Shown here piece after piece: positions 1 to 8,154 of a stretch of DNA of 64,000 nt. A program made the position numbers and the translations under genes. The notes below the pieces were generated by a model that had not been told where the DNA came from, searched no databases, and saw only the letters and a program-made list of their open reading frames with translations. This DNA comes from UKL13-3 sp040387195 (lineage in GTDB: Bacteria > Bacteroidota > Bacteroidia > UKL13-3). The stretch is taken from contig JAZKEF010000006.1 in the NCBI GenBank assembly GCA_040387195.1, forward strand, positions 186,001 through 250,000, read 5' to 3'. Each line of letters opens with the position of its first letter. The stretch's first letter is position 1.

Positions 1-896
1 CCGGCCGACTTTAAAATAACTCTATACTCACGTATGGTTGAAGCGTTCACGTTGGTACCGAAATCATTCACGTTGCTGCTGCCTGAATTGAATGCCTGCC
101 AGGTGGATGAACCTGCATCTTTATAAATCCAGTTGCCTATTGTTCCTCCCCAATCCAATTGAAGGTTCACACTGGTTCCACCGCAAATAGTTGTTTGTGT
201 CGAAACCGGCTTTATATTAGGATTGATACCTGCTACCACTGGTAAAATGGTCATGCTTAATATGTCGGATGAATCCTGTTGGCAACTGTTAATTTTGGAA
301 AGCACTCTCCACTCCCTGATAAAAGACGTTGTGGTTGTTGGTGCGTTTAACGATATCTGTTGCGAGGATGTAAATGAATACGCTGTCCACGCACCGCCAT
401 TATCTCTGTAATACCACGCTACCACCTGCACGCCTTGATTCATCACACGGAGTGTCATCTGATTTCCCGAACAAATTTGGGTAGCGCTTGCTGAAAGTTT
501 AATGTTAGTGTTTACTCCATAACTTGTAGGTGTAAGGGTTACATCTACACCAAGAGTTGTATCAGTTGGGCACGACAATGTACTGATTACTGCGCGGTAC
601 CGTCTGGTAGTGGTAGTCGAAACATTGATAAACTGGTTTGCATTATCTGAGCCGCTGCTGAACACCTGCCACGATCCGATACCATTATCGCGGTAAATCC
701 ATGAAGTAACAGGAAGGCCGGTAGCATACATATAAACGTTGTTACCCGAACATACCATCTCGGTACTTACGGAAGGTTTATAAGCAGAGACGGTTCCGCA
801 TTGCGCCATTACGTAGTGGCTCCTGCCTATGAATGAAAAAAGAAGCAGGACAAACATCCGTATCGTCCTTGCAAGTGGTGAGTTAAAGTATTCCAT
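1..896 (-). CDS. Secreted protein with tandem Ig-like repeats, 3' end outside window (partial)
   Basis: The reading frame opens with ATG at 896 and stays open for 298 codons to the window edge, so the C-terminus is missing. The N-terminus has a hydrophobic stretch (MFVLLLFSFIG) followed by VMAQ, consistent with a signal peptide cut after the Ala of MAQ. The rest is three copies of a module of about 85-90 residues. Each begins with a cysteine motif (VCSGN, ICSGN, ICGGT), has a central Trp-Tyr-Arg/Lys-Asp strand (WIYRDNG, WYYRDNG, WIYKDAG) and ends in a Thr-rich strand. The pattern is that of Ig-like or SprB-type surface repeats of Bacteroidota; a T9SS sorting domain would be expected downstream but cannot be seen. 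Function unknown; adhesion or surface display is inference. It is transcribed away from the photolyase end, with its own likely promoter. Confidence 0.75.
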   Translation of the reverse strand, partial: MEYFNSPLARTIRMFVLLLFSFIGRSHYVMAQCGTVSAYKPSVSTEMVCSGNNVYMYATGLPVTSWIYRDNGIGSWQVFSSGSDNANQFINVSTTTTRRYRAVISTLSCPTDTTLGVDVTLTPTSYGVNTNIKLSASATQICSGNQMTLRVMNQGVQVVAWYYRDNGGAWTAYSFTSSQQISLNAPTTTTSFIREWRVLSKINSCQQDSSDILSMTILPVVAGINPNIKPVSTQTTICGGTSVNLQLDWGGTIGNWIYKDAGSSTWQAFNSGSSNVNDFGTNVNASTIREYRVILKSA

Positions 897-924
897 AATC
901 TTGGGTATTAGCTTATTTAAAGAA

Positions 925-932
925 CAAACGTA
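925..932 (-). promoter_or_regulatory. Candidate -7 box (TACGTTTG) for the Ig-like secreted gene
   Basis: On the minus strand TACGTTTG matches the Bacteroidota -7 consensus TAnnTTTG exactly and lies about 28 nt upstream of the ATG at 896. No convincing TTTG is found at the -33 spacing, so the call rests on the -7 box and its position. Confidence 0.4.
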
Positions 933-1060
933 GTGGTATTCCTTTTACAGAAGAATACGACATTCTACGTATATTAAAACTAAACCAAAAGAAACAAACG
1001 GCTACTGAAAGTGAGTCGAATAGCACTATCACTTGATAAGCTGCATTGAAACAAAATGAA

Positions 1061-2368
1061 TTACTGAATCAATGCCTTTTTATACACTTCGATGCACCGT
1101 TTGCGCGCCATGTCATGTGCTACCATAGGGTTCGGATAGTGTGAGGTAAATTGTTCGGGGACCCATTTCCGGACATACATTCCTTCTTTATCAAATTTTT
1201 CGGCTTGCAAGGTTGGATTAAATACGCGGAAATAGGGCGCTGCATCCGTTCCGCATCCTGCCGCCCATTGCCAGCCTCCATTATTGGCGCTTAAATCAAA
1301 ATCGAGCAACTTTTGTGCAAAATACGCTTCCCCCCATCTCCAGTCGATGAGTAAATGTTTGGTGAGAAAACCGGCCACAATCATACGCACCCTGTTATGC
1401 ATAAAACCCGTAGCATTGAGCTCGCGCATTCCGGCATCCACAATCGGGTAACCTGTTTTGCCTTCACACCATGCTTCAAATTCCCATTCATCATTGCGCC
1501 AGGGTATCCGGTCGTAAGCACTGCGGAAACTACCCGATACCACATGTGGAAAATGCCACAGGATCATCATGTAAAAATCCCTCCAAATCAGTTCATTCAA
1601 AAATGTTTCATTCAACATCTTTGCCTTGCGTGCTTTTTCCCGGATGCTGATAGTGCCAAAGCGAAAATGGATTCCCAGTTTTGATGTTCCCGCAATTGCA
1701 GGAAAATTACGTTGCTCCGAATAGTTTTTGATAACACCTTGTGATACCTCTTTTCCGGGAAAAACGGCCTTCGTTTGTTCGAAACCCATTTCTTTCAATG
1801 AAACCAACCGGGAAGGCGTTGGCTGTTTGTACAATCTGTGAAGGTGTTTTTCGGTTGGATAAGCTTTTAGATAAAAGTCATTGAGCCTTGCTTTCCACTT
1901 TTTCGCATAGGGTGTAAAAATGGTATACGGCAATCCGTCATCTTTCACCACTTCGTCTTTTTCAAAAATACATTGATCTTTATACGTGTGCAGTGTTATG
2001 CTTTTTGTTGCCAGCAGAACACTCACCTCAGCATCACGTTGTATGGCAGCCGGTTCATAATCATGGTTGGCAAATACCTCTGTTACTTCATAATCCGTAG
2101 TAATGGTTTTCCATACTTCTATTGGGTCTCCATAATACACCCGGATATCACTCCCGAATGTGTGTAATTGATTTTTAAGACCTGTAATTTGTTGGTGAAT
2201 AAAGTCAACCCGTTTATCTGATTTGTCTTCCAGTCTGTCAAGAATATTTTTATCAAAAATAAAAACGGGCAATACGGACAACCCACTTTTTAAGGCGTGA
2301 TACAATCCGGCATTATCTTCCAAACGTAAATCTCTTCGGTGCCAAAAAACAGCAATAGGTGATCTCAT
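1061..2368 (-). CDS. phr: Deoxyribodipyrimidine photo-lyase (cryptochrome/photolyase family)
   Basis: The product (435 aa) uses blue light and FAD to split cyclobutane pyrimidine dimers. It begins MRSPIAVFWHRRDLRLEDN, the classic photolyase N-terminal antenna domain. The C-terminal FAD domain carries TGYPIVDAGMREL, FMHNRVRMIVAGFL, the DWRWGE segment and the NNGGWQWAAGCGTDAAPYFR block, which hold the FAD contacts and the electron-transfer Trp residues. The frame is open up to a TTG at 2404, but the ATG at 2368 places the conserved FWHRRDLRL motif at the normal distance from the start, so it is preferred. The upstream antiporter stops at 2401, so the gap is 32 bp and co-transcription with the antiporter and Usp genes is likely. 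Length is slightly short of the usual 450-480 aa but all core motifs are present. A class I CPD photolyase is most likely; substrate cannot be proven from sequence alone. Confidence 0.93.
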   Translation of the reverse strand: MRSPIAVFWHRRDLRLEDNAGLYHALKSGLSVLPVFIFDKNILDRLEDKSDKRVDFIHQQITGLKNQLHTFGSDIRVYYGDPIEVWKTITTDYEVTEVFANHDYEPAAIQRDAEVSVLLATKSITLHTYKDQCIFEKDEVVKDDGLPYTIFTPYAKKWKARLNDFYLKAYPTEKHLHRLYKQPTPSRLVSLKEMGFEQTKAVFPGKEVSQGVIKNYSEQRNFPAIAGTSKLGIHFRFGTISIREKARKAKMLNETFLNELIWRDFYMMILWHFPHVVSGSFRSAYDRIPWRNDEWEFEAWCEGKTGYPIVDAGMRELNATGFMHNRVRMIVAGFLTKHLLIDWRWGEAYFAQKLLDFDLSANNGGWQWAAGCGTDAAPYFRVFNPTLQAEKFDKEGMYVRKWVPEQFTSHYPNPMVAHDMARKRCIEVYKKALIQ

Positions 2369-2400
2369 ATTGTGGTGAACAATAATGGACCATTTTGGTT

Positions 2401-3678
2401 TCAATCTTCCGTGCTCAGCGGATTAATCTCCTTTAAACTCACACCCACCTTCATCTCTCCGGTAATAAGGTATTGCAACATTGGGCCCGCCATGATACTT
2501 GTTACCACAGCCATAATCACAATTGCTACAAACAACTGTTGCGAAATTACACCGGCTTGTAAAGCAAGTATGGCCAGCACTATTTCCATGGCTCCGCGTG
2601 CATTCATTCCAAAGCCAACCGCCATTGACTCTTTAAATGTAAGTCCACCCCACAATGCTCCCAGACCGGCTCCAAGTAGTTTGGATACAATTGCCAATAC
2701 CAATACAATCATGGTAATTTCCAAATCAAAGTTGGCAACGAAATTTATTTTAAAGCCAATGGATACAAAAAATAACGGGGCAAAAATATTCGTAATAAAC
2801 TGGTGGATGATGTCTCTTGTTTTTTCATTAAGATGAACCGAATCGCCAAACGCTATTCCAACAATGAATGCTCCGAAGATGGCATGAATACCAATTTTTT
2901 CGGTGAAAGCTGCCGCTAAAAATGCAAAGCCCAATGAGATTGCGAGCACTCCACCCGGCCACGATAGTTTCCTTTTAGCCCAGGGCAAAAACCGATTGAT
3001 AATAAAACGCCCGCCTGTGAGCATAAGTAAGGTAAACAAAATGGTAAACCCTAAGGTGTACAAAAAGCCCCAGGAACCTACACCCGTATTCATCATCCCC
3101 AATACCACCGAAAATAAAATCCATCCCACCAGATCATCCAGCATAGCCGCAGCAATAATGATCATTCCTATTTTGGTTTTAAACAAATTAAGATCCATGA
3201 GTGTACGCGCAATTACAGGCAATGCCGAGATAGCCATGGCCGTTCCCATAAACAAACTGAACACTAAAATATTTCCCGAATTGTTTTCACCAAACCAATG
3301 GTAAAATTCCCTGCCGACAAAAAAACCTAATACCAACGGAATAATTAACCCCACAAAACTTGCTTTTAAGGCTGTTTTGCCTTGTTGGCGAATAACGGCC
3401 AACTCCACTTCCATTCCAGCTGCAAACAACAGCATCACCACCGACATGGACGTAATACCCTGCAACACCAAACCGATATTACCCTTGGTTGTAAAAATAT
3501 GTTCAGTGAGGTAAGGATAATAATGTCCCAAAATGGTTGGCCCTAAAATAATCCCCGCCACCAATTCTCCCACTACCAAGGGCATTTTTAACTTGCGAAA
3601 AAACTCTCCCAACAGCCGACCACTCAACAGCATAATGCTAAGGCATAAAAACAAATCAATTAATTGTTCGTGGTTCAT
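2401..3678 (-). CDS. Cation:proton antiporter, CPA2/Kef-NapA type membrane transporter
   Basis: A 425-aa membrane protein made almost entirely of about 12-13 hydrophobic segments. It has the CPA2 N-terminal pattern (MPLVVGELVAGIILGP), the SVVMLLFAAGMEVEL segment and, near the middle, MLDDLVGWILF, the paired-aspartate motif used by electrogenic exchangers of the NapA/NhaA fold. The C-terminal part has GMNARGAMEIVLAI, also characteristic of the family. No RCK/TrkA-N regulatory domain follows, so it is a bare exchanger. Likely role is Na+(or K+)/H+ exchange across the inner membrane for pH or salt homeostasis; the cation cannot be told. It lies 122 bp after the Usp gene and just before the photolyase gene on the same strand, suggesting a stress-related transcription unit. 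Confidence 0.88.
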   Translation of the reverse strand: MNHEQLIDLFLCLSIMLLSGRLLGEFFRKLKMPLVVGELVAGIILGPTILGHYYPYLTEHIFTTKGNIGLVLQGITSMSVVMLLFAAGMEVELAVIRQQGKTALKASFVGLIIPLVLGFFVGREFYHWFGENNSGNILVFSLFMGTAMAISALPVIARTLMDLNLFKTKIGMIIIAAAMLDDLVGWILFSVVLGMMNTGVGSWGFLYTLGFTILFTLLMLTGGRFIINRFLPWAKRKLSWPGGVLAISLGFAFLAAAFTEKIGIHAIFGAFIVGIAFGDSVHLNEKTRDIIHQFITNIFAPLFFVSIGFKINFVANFDLEITMIVLVLAIVSKLLGAGLGALWGGLTFKESMAVGFGMNARGAMEIVLAILALQAGVISQQLFVAIVIMAVVTSIMAGPMLQYLITGEMKVGVSLKEINPLSTED

Positions 3679-3800
3679 TTGGTTTTTGTTATTCGTTATT
3701 GAGTTATAGGTTATTTGTTATTGAGTAGTTATTCATTTATAGTTGGTTGCCTAACGCAACTTTCATCTGCACATTATTCTTCTCCATTCACTCATCGTCT

Positions 3801-4685
3801 TCACTCTCCTTCTTCCTCTTGCTTCGAGTGCACAATCAGCAAATCGCAAGGCAAATCGGCCAATGCATATTCGATGTCATGCGGAAAAACTCGGTCAATT
3901 AAATTCAATTTGGTATCGGGTGAATTGAGCACCAGCAAATCTGCTTTTTGTTCCCGCGCGTACTGCGTAATCACGTATCCCGGTTTTCCGTCTAGGCGTT
4001 CTGTATTTACGGTAAGTGTACCGCAATCGGCACATTTTAAAATATAATCGAGGCGCTTGTCTTCTTCCTCAAAAATTTTCTCCTTTTTCTCTTCCGATTC
4101 TCCATCACTGAAAGCATCACTGCGAATGAGTGCCATCTTGCTTACATCACTTTCCTGGATAATGGTTACATTATCGGCATGGGTTTGCTTAGCCACATAA
4201 ATGGCAACTTCAATGGTATTCTCCGTTTTGGTTTGATCACTTCCTTCTACCACAATCCGTTTTACCGGTTTGGATAAAATATCCGGTTCGCGTAGCATGA
4301 GCACCGAACATTTGGCCCTGCGCGACAACTTACGTGCTACCGACCCCAGAAAATACTTAAGCAGGCTTTCTTTTTCCAATGCTCCGGCTACGACCAAATC
4401 CACATCCAGTTCTTTGCAGGTATCAATAATTACCTCTACCGGATCACCTTCCTGCCATAATAATTGATTAGCCGGTCCATCCAGCCCGAAACGGTGCAAT
4501 AAATGTTTGAGGTATTGTTCCTGTTGCAGGTTTTTTTCGCCCACATGGATAAAAATCATTTCTGCCTTAAAAAGATCCTGCAGTCTTCTGCTCTCTGCCA
4601 AAACTGCCTCCACTCGGGGTGAAAATGCCACTGCCACTGCAATTTTCCTGAACGGATAAGGCGCCTTTGTTGCTTCACTAGTCAT
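3801..4685 (-). CDS. Universal stress protein with two UspA domains
   Basis: A 294-aa cytoplasmic protein with two UspA folds in tandem, roughly residues 12-135 and 140-290. The first has the FRKIAVAVAFSP opening strand and a C-terminal FLGSVARKLSRRAKCSVLML, which resembles the ATP-binding loop and last strand of the family. The second (KRIVVEGSDQTKTENTIEVA to LADLPCDLLIVHS) lacks a clear G-2x-G-9x-G loop and may not bind nucleotide. Just before residue 200 is a charged stretch (ESEEKKEKIFEEEDKRL). Tandem Usp proteins beside CPA2 antiporters are frequent in Bacteroidota and are thought to modulate the transporter, which fits the downstream neighbour here. The start ATG lies only five bases after a consensus -7 box, so the mRNA should be nearly leaderless. 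Confidence 0.85.
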   Translation of the reverse strand: MTSEATKAPYPFRKIAVAVAFSPRVEAVLAESRRLQDLFKAEMIFIHVGEKNLQQEQYLKHLLHRFGLDGPANQLLWQEGDPVEVIIDTCKELDVDLVVAGALEKESLLKYFLGSVARKLSRRAKCSVLMLREPDILSKPVKRIVVEGSDQTKTENTIEVAIYVAKQTHADNVTIIQESDVSKMALIRSDAFSDGESEEKKEKIFEEEDKRLDYILKCADCGTLTVNTERLDGKPGYVITQYAREQKADLLVLNSPDTKLNLIDRVFPHDIEYALADLPCDLLIVHSKQEEEGE

Positions 4686-4689
4686 AAAG

Positions 4690-4722
4690 CAAAAATAACC
4701 GTATCAGGGAATTATATACATA
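4690..4722 (-). promoter_or_regulatory. Promoter of the Usp-antiporter-photolyase group
   Basis: Read on the minus strand: TATG, a 21-nt spacer, then TATTTTTG, which fits the -7 consensus TAnnTTTG exactly with a one-mismatch -33 element. The -7 box ends four bases before the ATG at 4685. On the plus strand of the same 90-bp gap a weaker set (TATG-N20-TAAAATTG) may serve the E1 gene. Confidence 0.55.
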
Positions 4723-4775
4723 TAATTTTAGGTTATGGAATTGTTATCCAAATGCTGTAAAATTGCCCCTCTATC

Positions 4776-6827
4776 ATGGTAAAAAAAGACATTCTACTCG
4801 AAGCATACATGCACATGTGCGAGGCCCGTGCAATGGCCGAAACGTATGATGCAAACCGCCCTATCTGCAAATATGTACATTCAACTTCACGCGGACATGA
4901 AGCTATTCAGCTTGCCGTGGGTATGCAACTGAAACCATACGACTATTGCTCACCTTATTACCGCGATGAGTCAATGTTATTAGGTATGGGCATTAGTCCT
5001 TACGAGTTGATGCTGCAATTGCTGGGTAAAGCGGAAGATCCGTTTTCGGGTGGAAGAACATACTATGCGCACCCCAGCTTAAAACGTGATGGGTTCCCCA
5101 AAATCCCTCACCAAAGCAGTGCCACAGGAATGCAGGCAATTCCTACAACCGGAATGGCACACGGTATCAAATACAAGGAAAGTCAACGACTCAATACCAA
5201 AGGCGAATACCCTGTTGTAGTATGCTCTTTCGGAGATGGTTCCATTACCGAAGGGGAAGTAGCTGAAGCATTTCAAATGGCTGTATTAAAAGACCTCCCC
5301 ATTATTTACCTGGTGCAGGATAACGACTGGGGCATTAGTGCCAGCGGAGATGAAATGCGTGCCATGGATGCATACGAATATGCTGCAGGATTTAAGGGGA
5401 TGAAACGTATGCGCGTAAACGGAAGCGACTTTGTAGAAAGTTACGAAGGTTTTGGTGAGGCAATCGACTATGTGCGCAACAACCGCAAACCTATTTTGGT
5501 GCACGCCAAAGTTCCACTGCTCGGGCACCATACATCGGGAGTGCGCAAGGAATGGTACCGCACTGATGAAGACTTATCCCAGCATACCAAAGATGATCCG
5601 CATCCGAAATTGCGTGAACTGTTATTGCAGATTGGCGTGAGTGAAAACGATTTGGTGGAGATTGAAAAAGACGCAACCTATAAAGTTGAACAACAGTTTA
5701 AACAAGCCGTTGAATCAGCCGATCCGGATATTTCAACTGTTGAAGACCATATTTACGCACCCAGCGGAGCAACCGAAGAAGTAGGAAACCGCACACCCGA
5801 AGGAAAAGAACCCAGTGTGATGGTAGATGCGGCTTTGCATGCTGTGGATGAACTGATGGCCAAACATCCTGAATGTATGTTTTACGGCCAGGATGTTGGA
5901 GCACGCTTGGGTGGAGTATTCCGCGAAGCTGCAACACTTGCCGGAAAATACGGCAATGACCGAGTTTTCAATACACCCATACAGGAAGCTTATATCGTAG
6001 GGTCAACCGTAGGAATGAGTGCAGTAGGGGTGAAACCGATTGTGGAAATTCAGTTTGCCGATTATGTGTGGACAGGTGTGAATCAGTTGGTGTGTGAAAT
6101 CACCAAATCATCCTACCTTACTATGGGTAAATACCCGGTGAGCACCATTATTCGTATCCCGATTGGTGCCTACGGTGGAGGCGGACCTTACCACAGCGGA
6201 AGCATTGAATCAACTTTGCTTACTTTAAAGGGAATTAAGATTGCCTACCCAAGCAATGCTGCAGATATGAAAGGTTTGATGAAAGCCGCCTATTACGATG
6301 GAAATCCTGTAATCATGCTTGAGCACAAAGGCCTTTACTGGAGTAAAAATCCGGGTACCGAAGCTGCACGTTGTGTAGAGCCTGATGAAGATTATATCCT
6401 TCCTTTTGGAAAAGCCAATACCGTATTAGCTGCCAGCGAAGAGGCAATGGAAAATGGTGAAAGTTGCTGCATAATTACCTGGGGAATGGGCGTATACTGG
6501 AGCACTGCTGCTGCCAAAAAATTCCCCGGACAAGTAGAAGTAGTTGACCTGAGAAGCCTTCAACCTTTGGATGAAGAGGCAATCATGGCTGCAGTGAAAC
6601 GCCATGGAAAATGTTTGGTGGTAACAGAAGAAGCTTTACTTAATTCGTTTGCCGAAAGCTTAGCCGGACGAATTGCGCAAACCTGTTTTAAGTTCCTGGA
6701 TGCTCCAGTTCATACCATTGGCGCTAAAAATATTCCTGCCGTTCCGTTAAACATGGGACTGGAAGCAGAGATGTTACCAAATGCCGAGAAAGTAGCGGTG
6801 AAGGTTGGGGAGTTATTGGGGTATTAG
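4776..6827 (+). CDS. 2-oxoacid dehydrogenase E1 component, alpha and beta subunits fused
   Basis: This 683-aa protein joins the alpha (about residues 1-330) and beta (about 345-683) subunits of a thiamine-diphosphate-dependent E1. The alpha half has the ThDP/Mg motif GDGSITEGEV beginning at residue 153 and ending with the N-D-W-G-I-S segment at 183-188, and SSATGMQAIPTTGMAHG around the active site. The beta half has the PIQEAYIVGSTVGMSAVG, IEIQFADYVW-like and GGGGPYHSG segments. Fused E1 proteins of this kind in Bacteroidota are annotated as branched-chain 2-oxoacid (2-oxoisovalerate) dehydrogenase E1; they decarboxylate the oxoacid and pass the acyl group to lipoyl-E2. No E2 or E3 gene is adjacent, so these must lie elsewhere. 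Pyruvate is a less likely substrate. Confidence 0.9.
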   Translation: MVKKDILLEAYMHMCEARAMAETYDANRPICKYVHSTSRGHEAIQLAVGMQLKPYDYCSPYYRDESMLLGMGISPYELMLQLLGKAEDPFSGGRTYYAHPSLKRDGFPKIPHQSSATGMQAIPTTGMAHGIKYKESQRLNTKGEYPVVVCSFGDGSITEGEVAEAFQMAVLKDLPIIYLVQDNDWGISASGDEMRAMDAYEYAAGFKGMKRMRVNGSDFVESYEGFGEAIDYVRNNRKPILVHAKVPLLGHHTSGVRKEWYRTDEDLSQHTKDDPHPKLRELLLQIGVSENDLVEIEKDATYKVEQQFKQAVESADPDISTVEDHIYAPSGATEEVGNRTPEGKEPSVMVDAALHAVDELMAKHPECMFYGQDVGARLGGVFREAATLAGKYGNDRVFNTPIQEAYIVGSTVGMSAVGVKPIVEIQFADYVWTGVNQLVCEITKSSYLTMGKYPVSTIIRIPIGAYGGGGPYHSGSIESTLLTLKGIKIAYPSNAADMKGLMKAAYYDGNPVIMLEHKGLYWSKNPGTEAARCVEPDEDYILPFGKANTVLAASEEAMENGESCCIITWGMGVYWSTAAAKKFPGQVEVVDLRSLQPLDEEAIMAAVKRHGKCLVVTEEALLNSFAESLAGRIAQTCFKFLDAPVHTIGAKNIPAVPLNMGLEAEMLPNAEKVAVKVGELLGY

Positions 6828-6934
6828 ATTATTTGTTAAGGGTTAAAAATATTCTGTCAAGTCTACGACTTGCAACATTTGTCAGGCCGCCACATTATCC
6901 TGATAACTATCGCAAGAGCTTGACTTTCCGAAAT

Positions 6935-6972
6935 AAAAATCCCCGACTGAATCACTTCAACCGGGGATTTTT
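6935..6972. terminator. Bidirectional rho-independent terminator
   Basis: AAAAATCCCCG at 6935-6945 pairs perfectly with CGGGGATTTTT at 6962-6972. The A-run on one side and T-run on the other make it work for both the E1 gene (plus) and the ompH operon (minus), which converge here. Confidence 0.85.
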
Positions 6973-6989
6973 AATTTGGTTTGTTATAC

Positions 6990-7505
6990 TTACAAAATGC
7001 CTAATTTCTTTTTAACGGCACCCATGATATTGTCGCCCTCAGGCTTGTACAATAATGGTGTTCCCGGGCTGCTGTCAAATACATACGCATAACCTCCATC
7101 TTTAGCTACTGTACCAATAGTGGTTTTTGCTTTTTCGATAATCGGTTTCAACAGTTCGGTTTCTTTCTTACGCACGTTTTCCTGAGCGCTTTCCTGAAAC
7201 TCCTGGATACGGCTTTGCATATCGCGCAGTTCTTTTTGTTTCAAGTCCTTAATGGCATCAGCCATCTTAGGTTCGTTTTTTTGATAGTCGGCATATTTAC
7301 GCTCCAACTCTTCGCTCATCTTTTTCAATTCGTCCTGCAAGGTTTTTCCAAAAGCTTCCATATCGGTGTTGGCTTTTTTATACTCCGGCATTTGTTGCAT
7401 TAATTCTTGAAAATCGATGTACGCAAACTTTTGCGCCTTAGCGGAACCCAATCCCATGCACAGAATCAGTGCTGCTCCTAAAATAAATTTTGCTGTGTGT
7501 TTCAT
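6990..7505 (-). CDS. OmpH/Skp-family periplasmic chaperone (second copy)
   Basis: A 171-aa exported protein with a signal peptide (MKHTAKFILGAALILCMGLGSAKA) and the Skp opening KFAYIDFQELMQQMPEYKKA. The middle (residues about 45-125) is a charged helical coiled coil, the arms of the jellyfish-shaped Skp trimer, and the C-terminus returns to the core strand (GYAYVFDSSPGTPLLY). Skp/OmpH holds unfolded outer-membrane proteins in the periplasm and hands them to BamA. It is the last gene of the bamA group, 52 bp after its paralogue, and ends at a strong terminator. Confidence 0.88.
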   Translation of the reverse strand: MKHTAKFILGAALILCMGLGSAKAQKFAYIDFQELMQQMPEYKKANTDMEAFGKTLQDELKKMSEELERKYADYQKNEPKMADAIKDLKQKELRDMQSRIQEFQESAQENVRKKETELLKPIIEKAKTTIGTVAKDGGYAYVFDSSPGTPLLYKPEGDNIMGAVKKKLGIL

Positions 7506-7557
7506 TATTCTGTTGTGTTGTTATAAATCTGTTGTGTCTAAAAATGGTGCCAAACCG

Positions 7558-8127
7558 TTATTTATCATTTTGCTTGGTCGGTTGTTTTTTATCTTTTCCT
7601 TTATCGGCTTTATTTACGGCTACACCCAACTCGCTTAATACTTCGTCACTTTTATCGTATTTAGCATTGGAATACAGCATAATAAGCTCACCCGATTTGG
7701 CAAATATAAAGTCTAATGCGTTTTGTTTTGCAATTTTTTGCACCGCATCAAAAACTTTATCCTGAATAGGTTTAATCAGCTCCTGGCGTTTTTTAAATAA
7801 CTCTCCTTCGTACCCGAATTTCTGGTTGCGGTAATCTTTCAGCTCCTTCTCTTTATCTTTAATCTCCTGTTCACGCTTTTTACGCAACTCTTCTGTTAAC
7901 AATACCTGCTCGGCCTGAAAATCTTTAATTACTTTATCAATGGCCTGCTGTTTCTTTTCCAGTTCCTTTTGCCAATCTTCCGATAGCTGATCCAATTGTT
8001 TTTGGGCACTTCTGTACTCCGGCATCAAATCCAGGATATACTCGGTATCAACATAGGCAAAACGCTGAGCCGAAGCACCCAGTGCTCCAAACAGCAAAAC
8101 AGAAAGTATAAGAAGTAGTTTTTTCAT
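7558..8127 (-). CDS. OmpH/Skp-family periplasmic chaperone (first copy)
   Basis: A 189-aa exported protein with signal peptide MKKLLLILSVLLFGALGASA followed by QRFAYVDTEYILDLMPEYRSA, the conserved first strand and helix of the Skp core. A long charged coiled coil (about residues 40-130) follows and then the second core half with NALDFIFAKSGELIMLY. The Lys-rich tail (NKADKGKDKKQPTKQNDK) is not present in the paralogue. Its place 27 bp after bamA and before the second ompH gene is the standard Bacteroidota order, and the role is periplasmic chaperoning of outer-membrane proteins. Confidence 0.9.
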   Translation of the reverse strand: MKKLLLILSVLLFGALGASAQRFAYVDTEYILDLMPEYRSAQKQLDQLSEDWQKELEKKQQAIDKVIKDFQAEQVLLTEELRKKREQEIKDKEKELKDYRNQKFGYEGELFKKRQELIKPIQDKVFDAVQKIAKQNALDFIFAKSGELIMLYSNAKYDKSDEVLSELGVAVNKADKGKDKKQPTKQNDK

Positions 8128-8154
8128 ATATAGTTAACGTTTTCGGGGGATTGG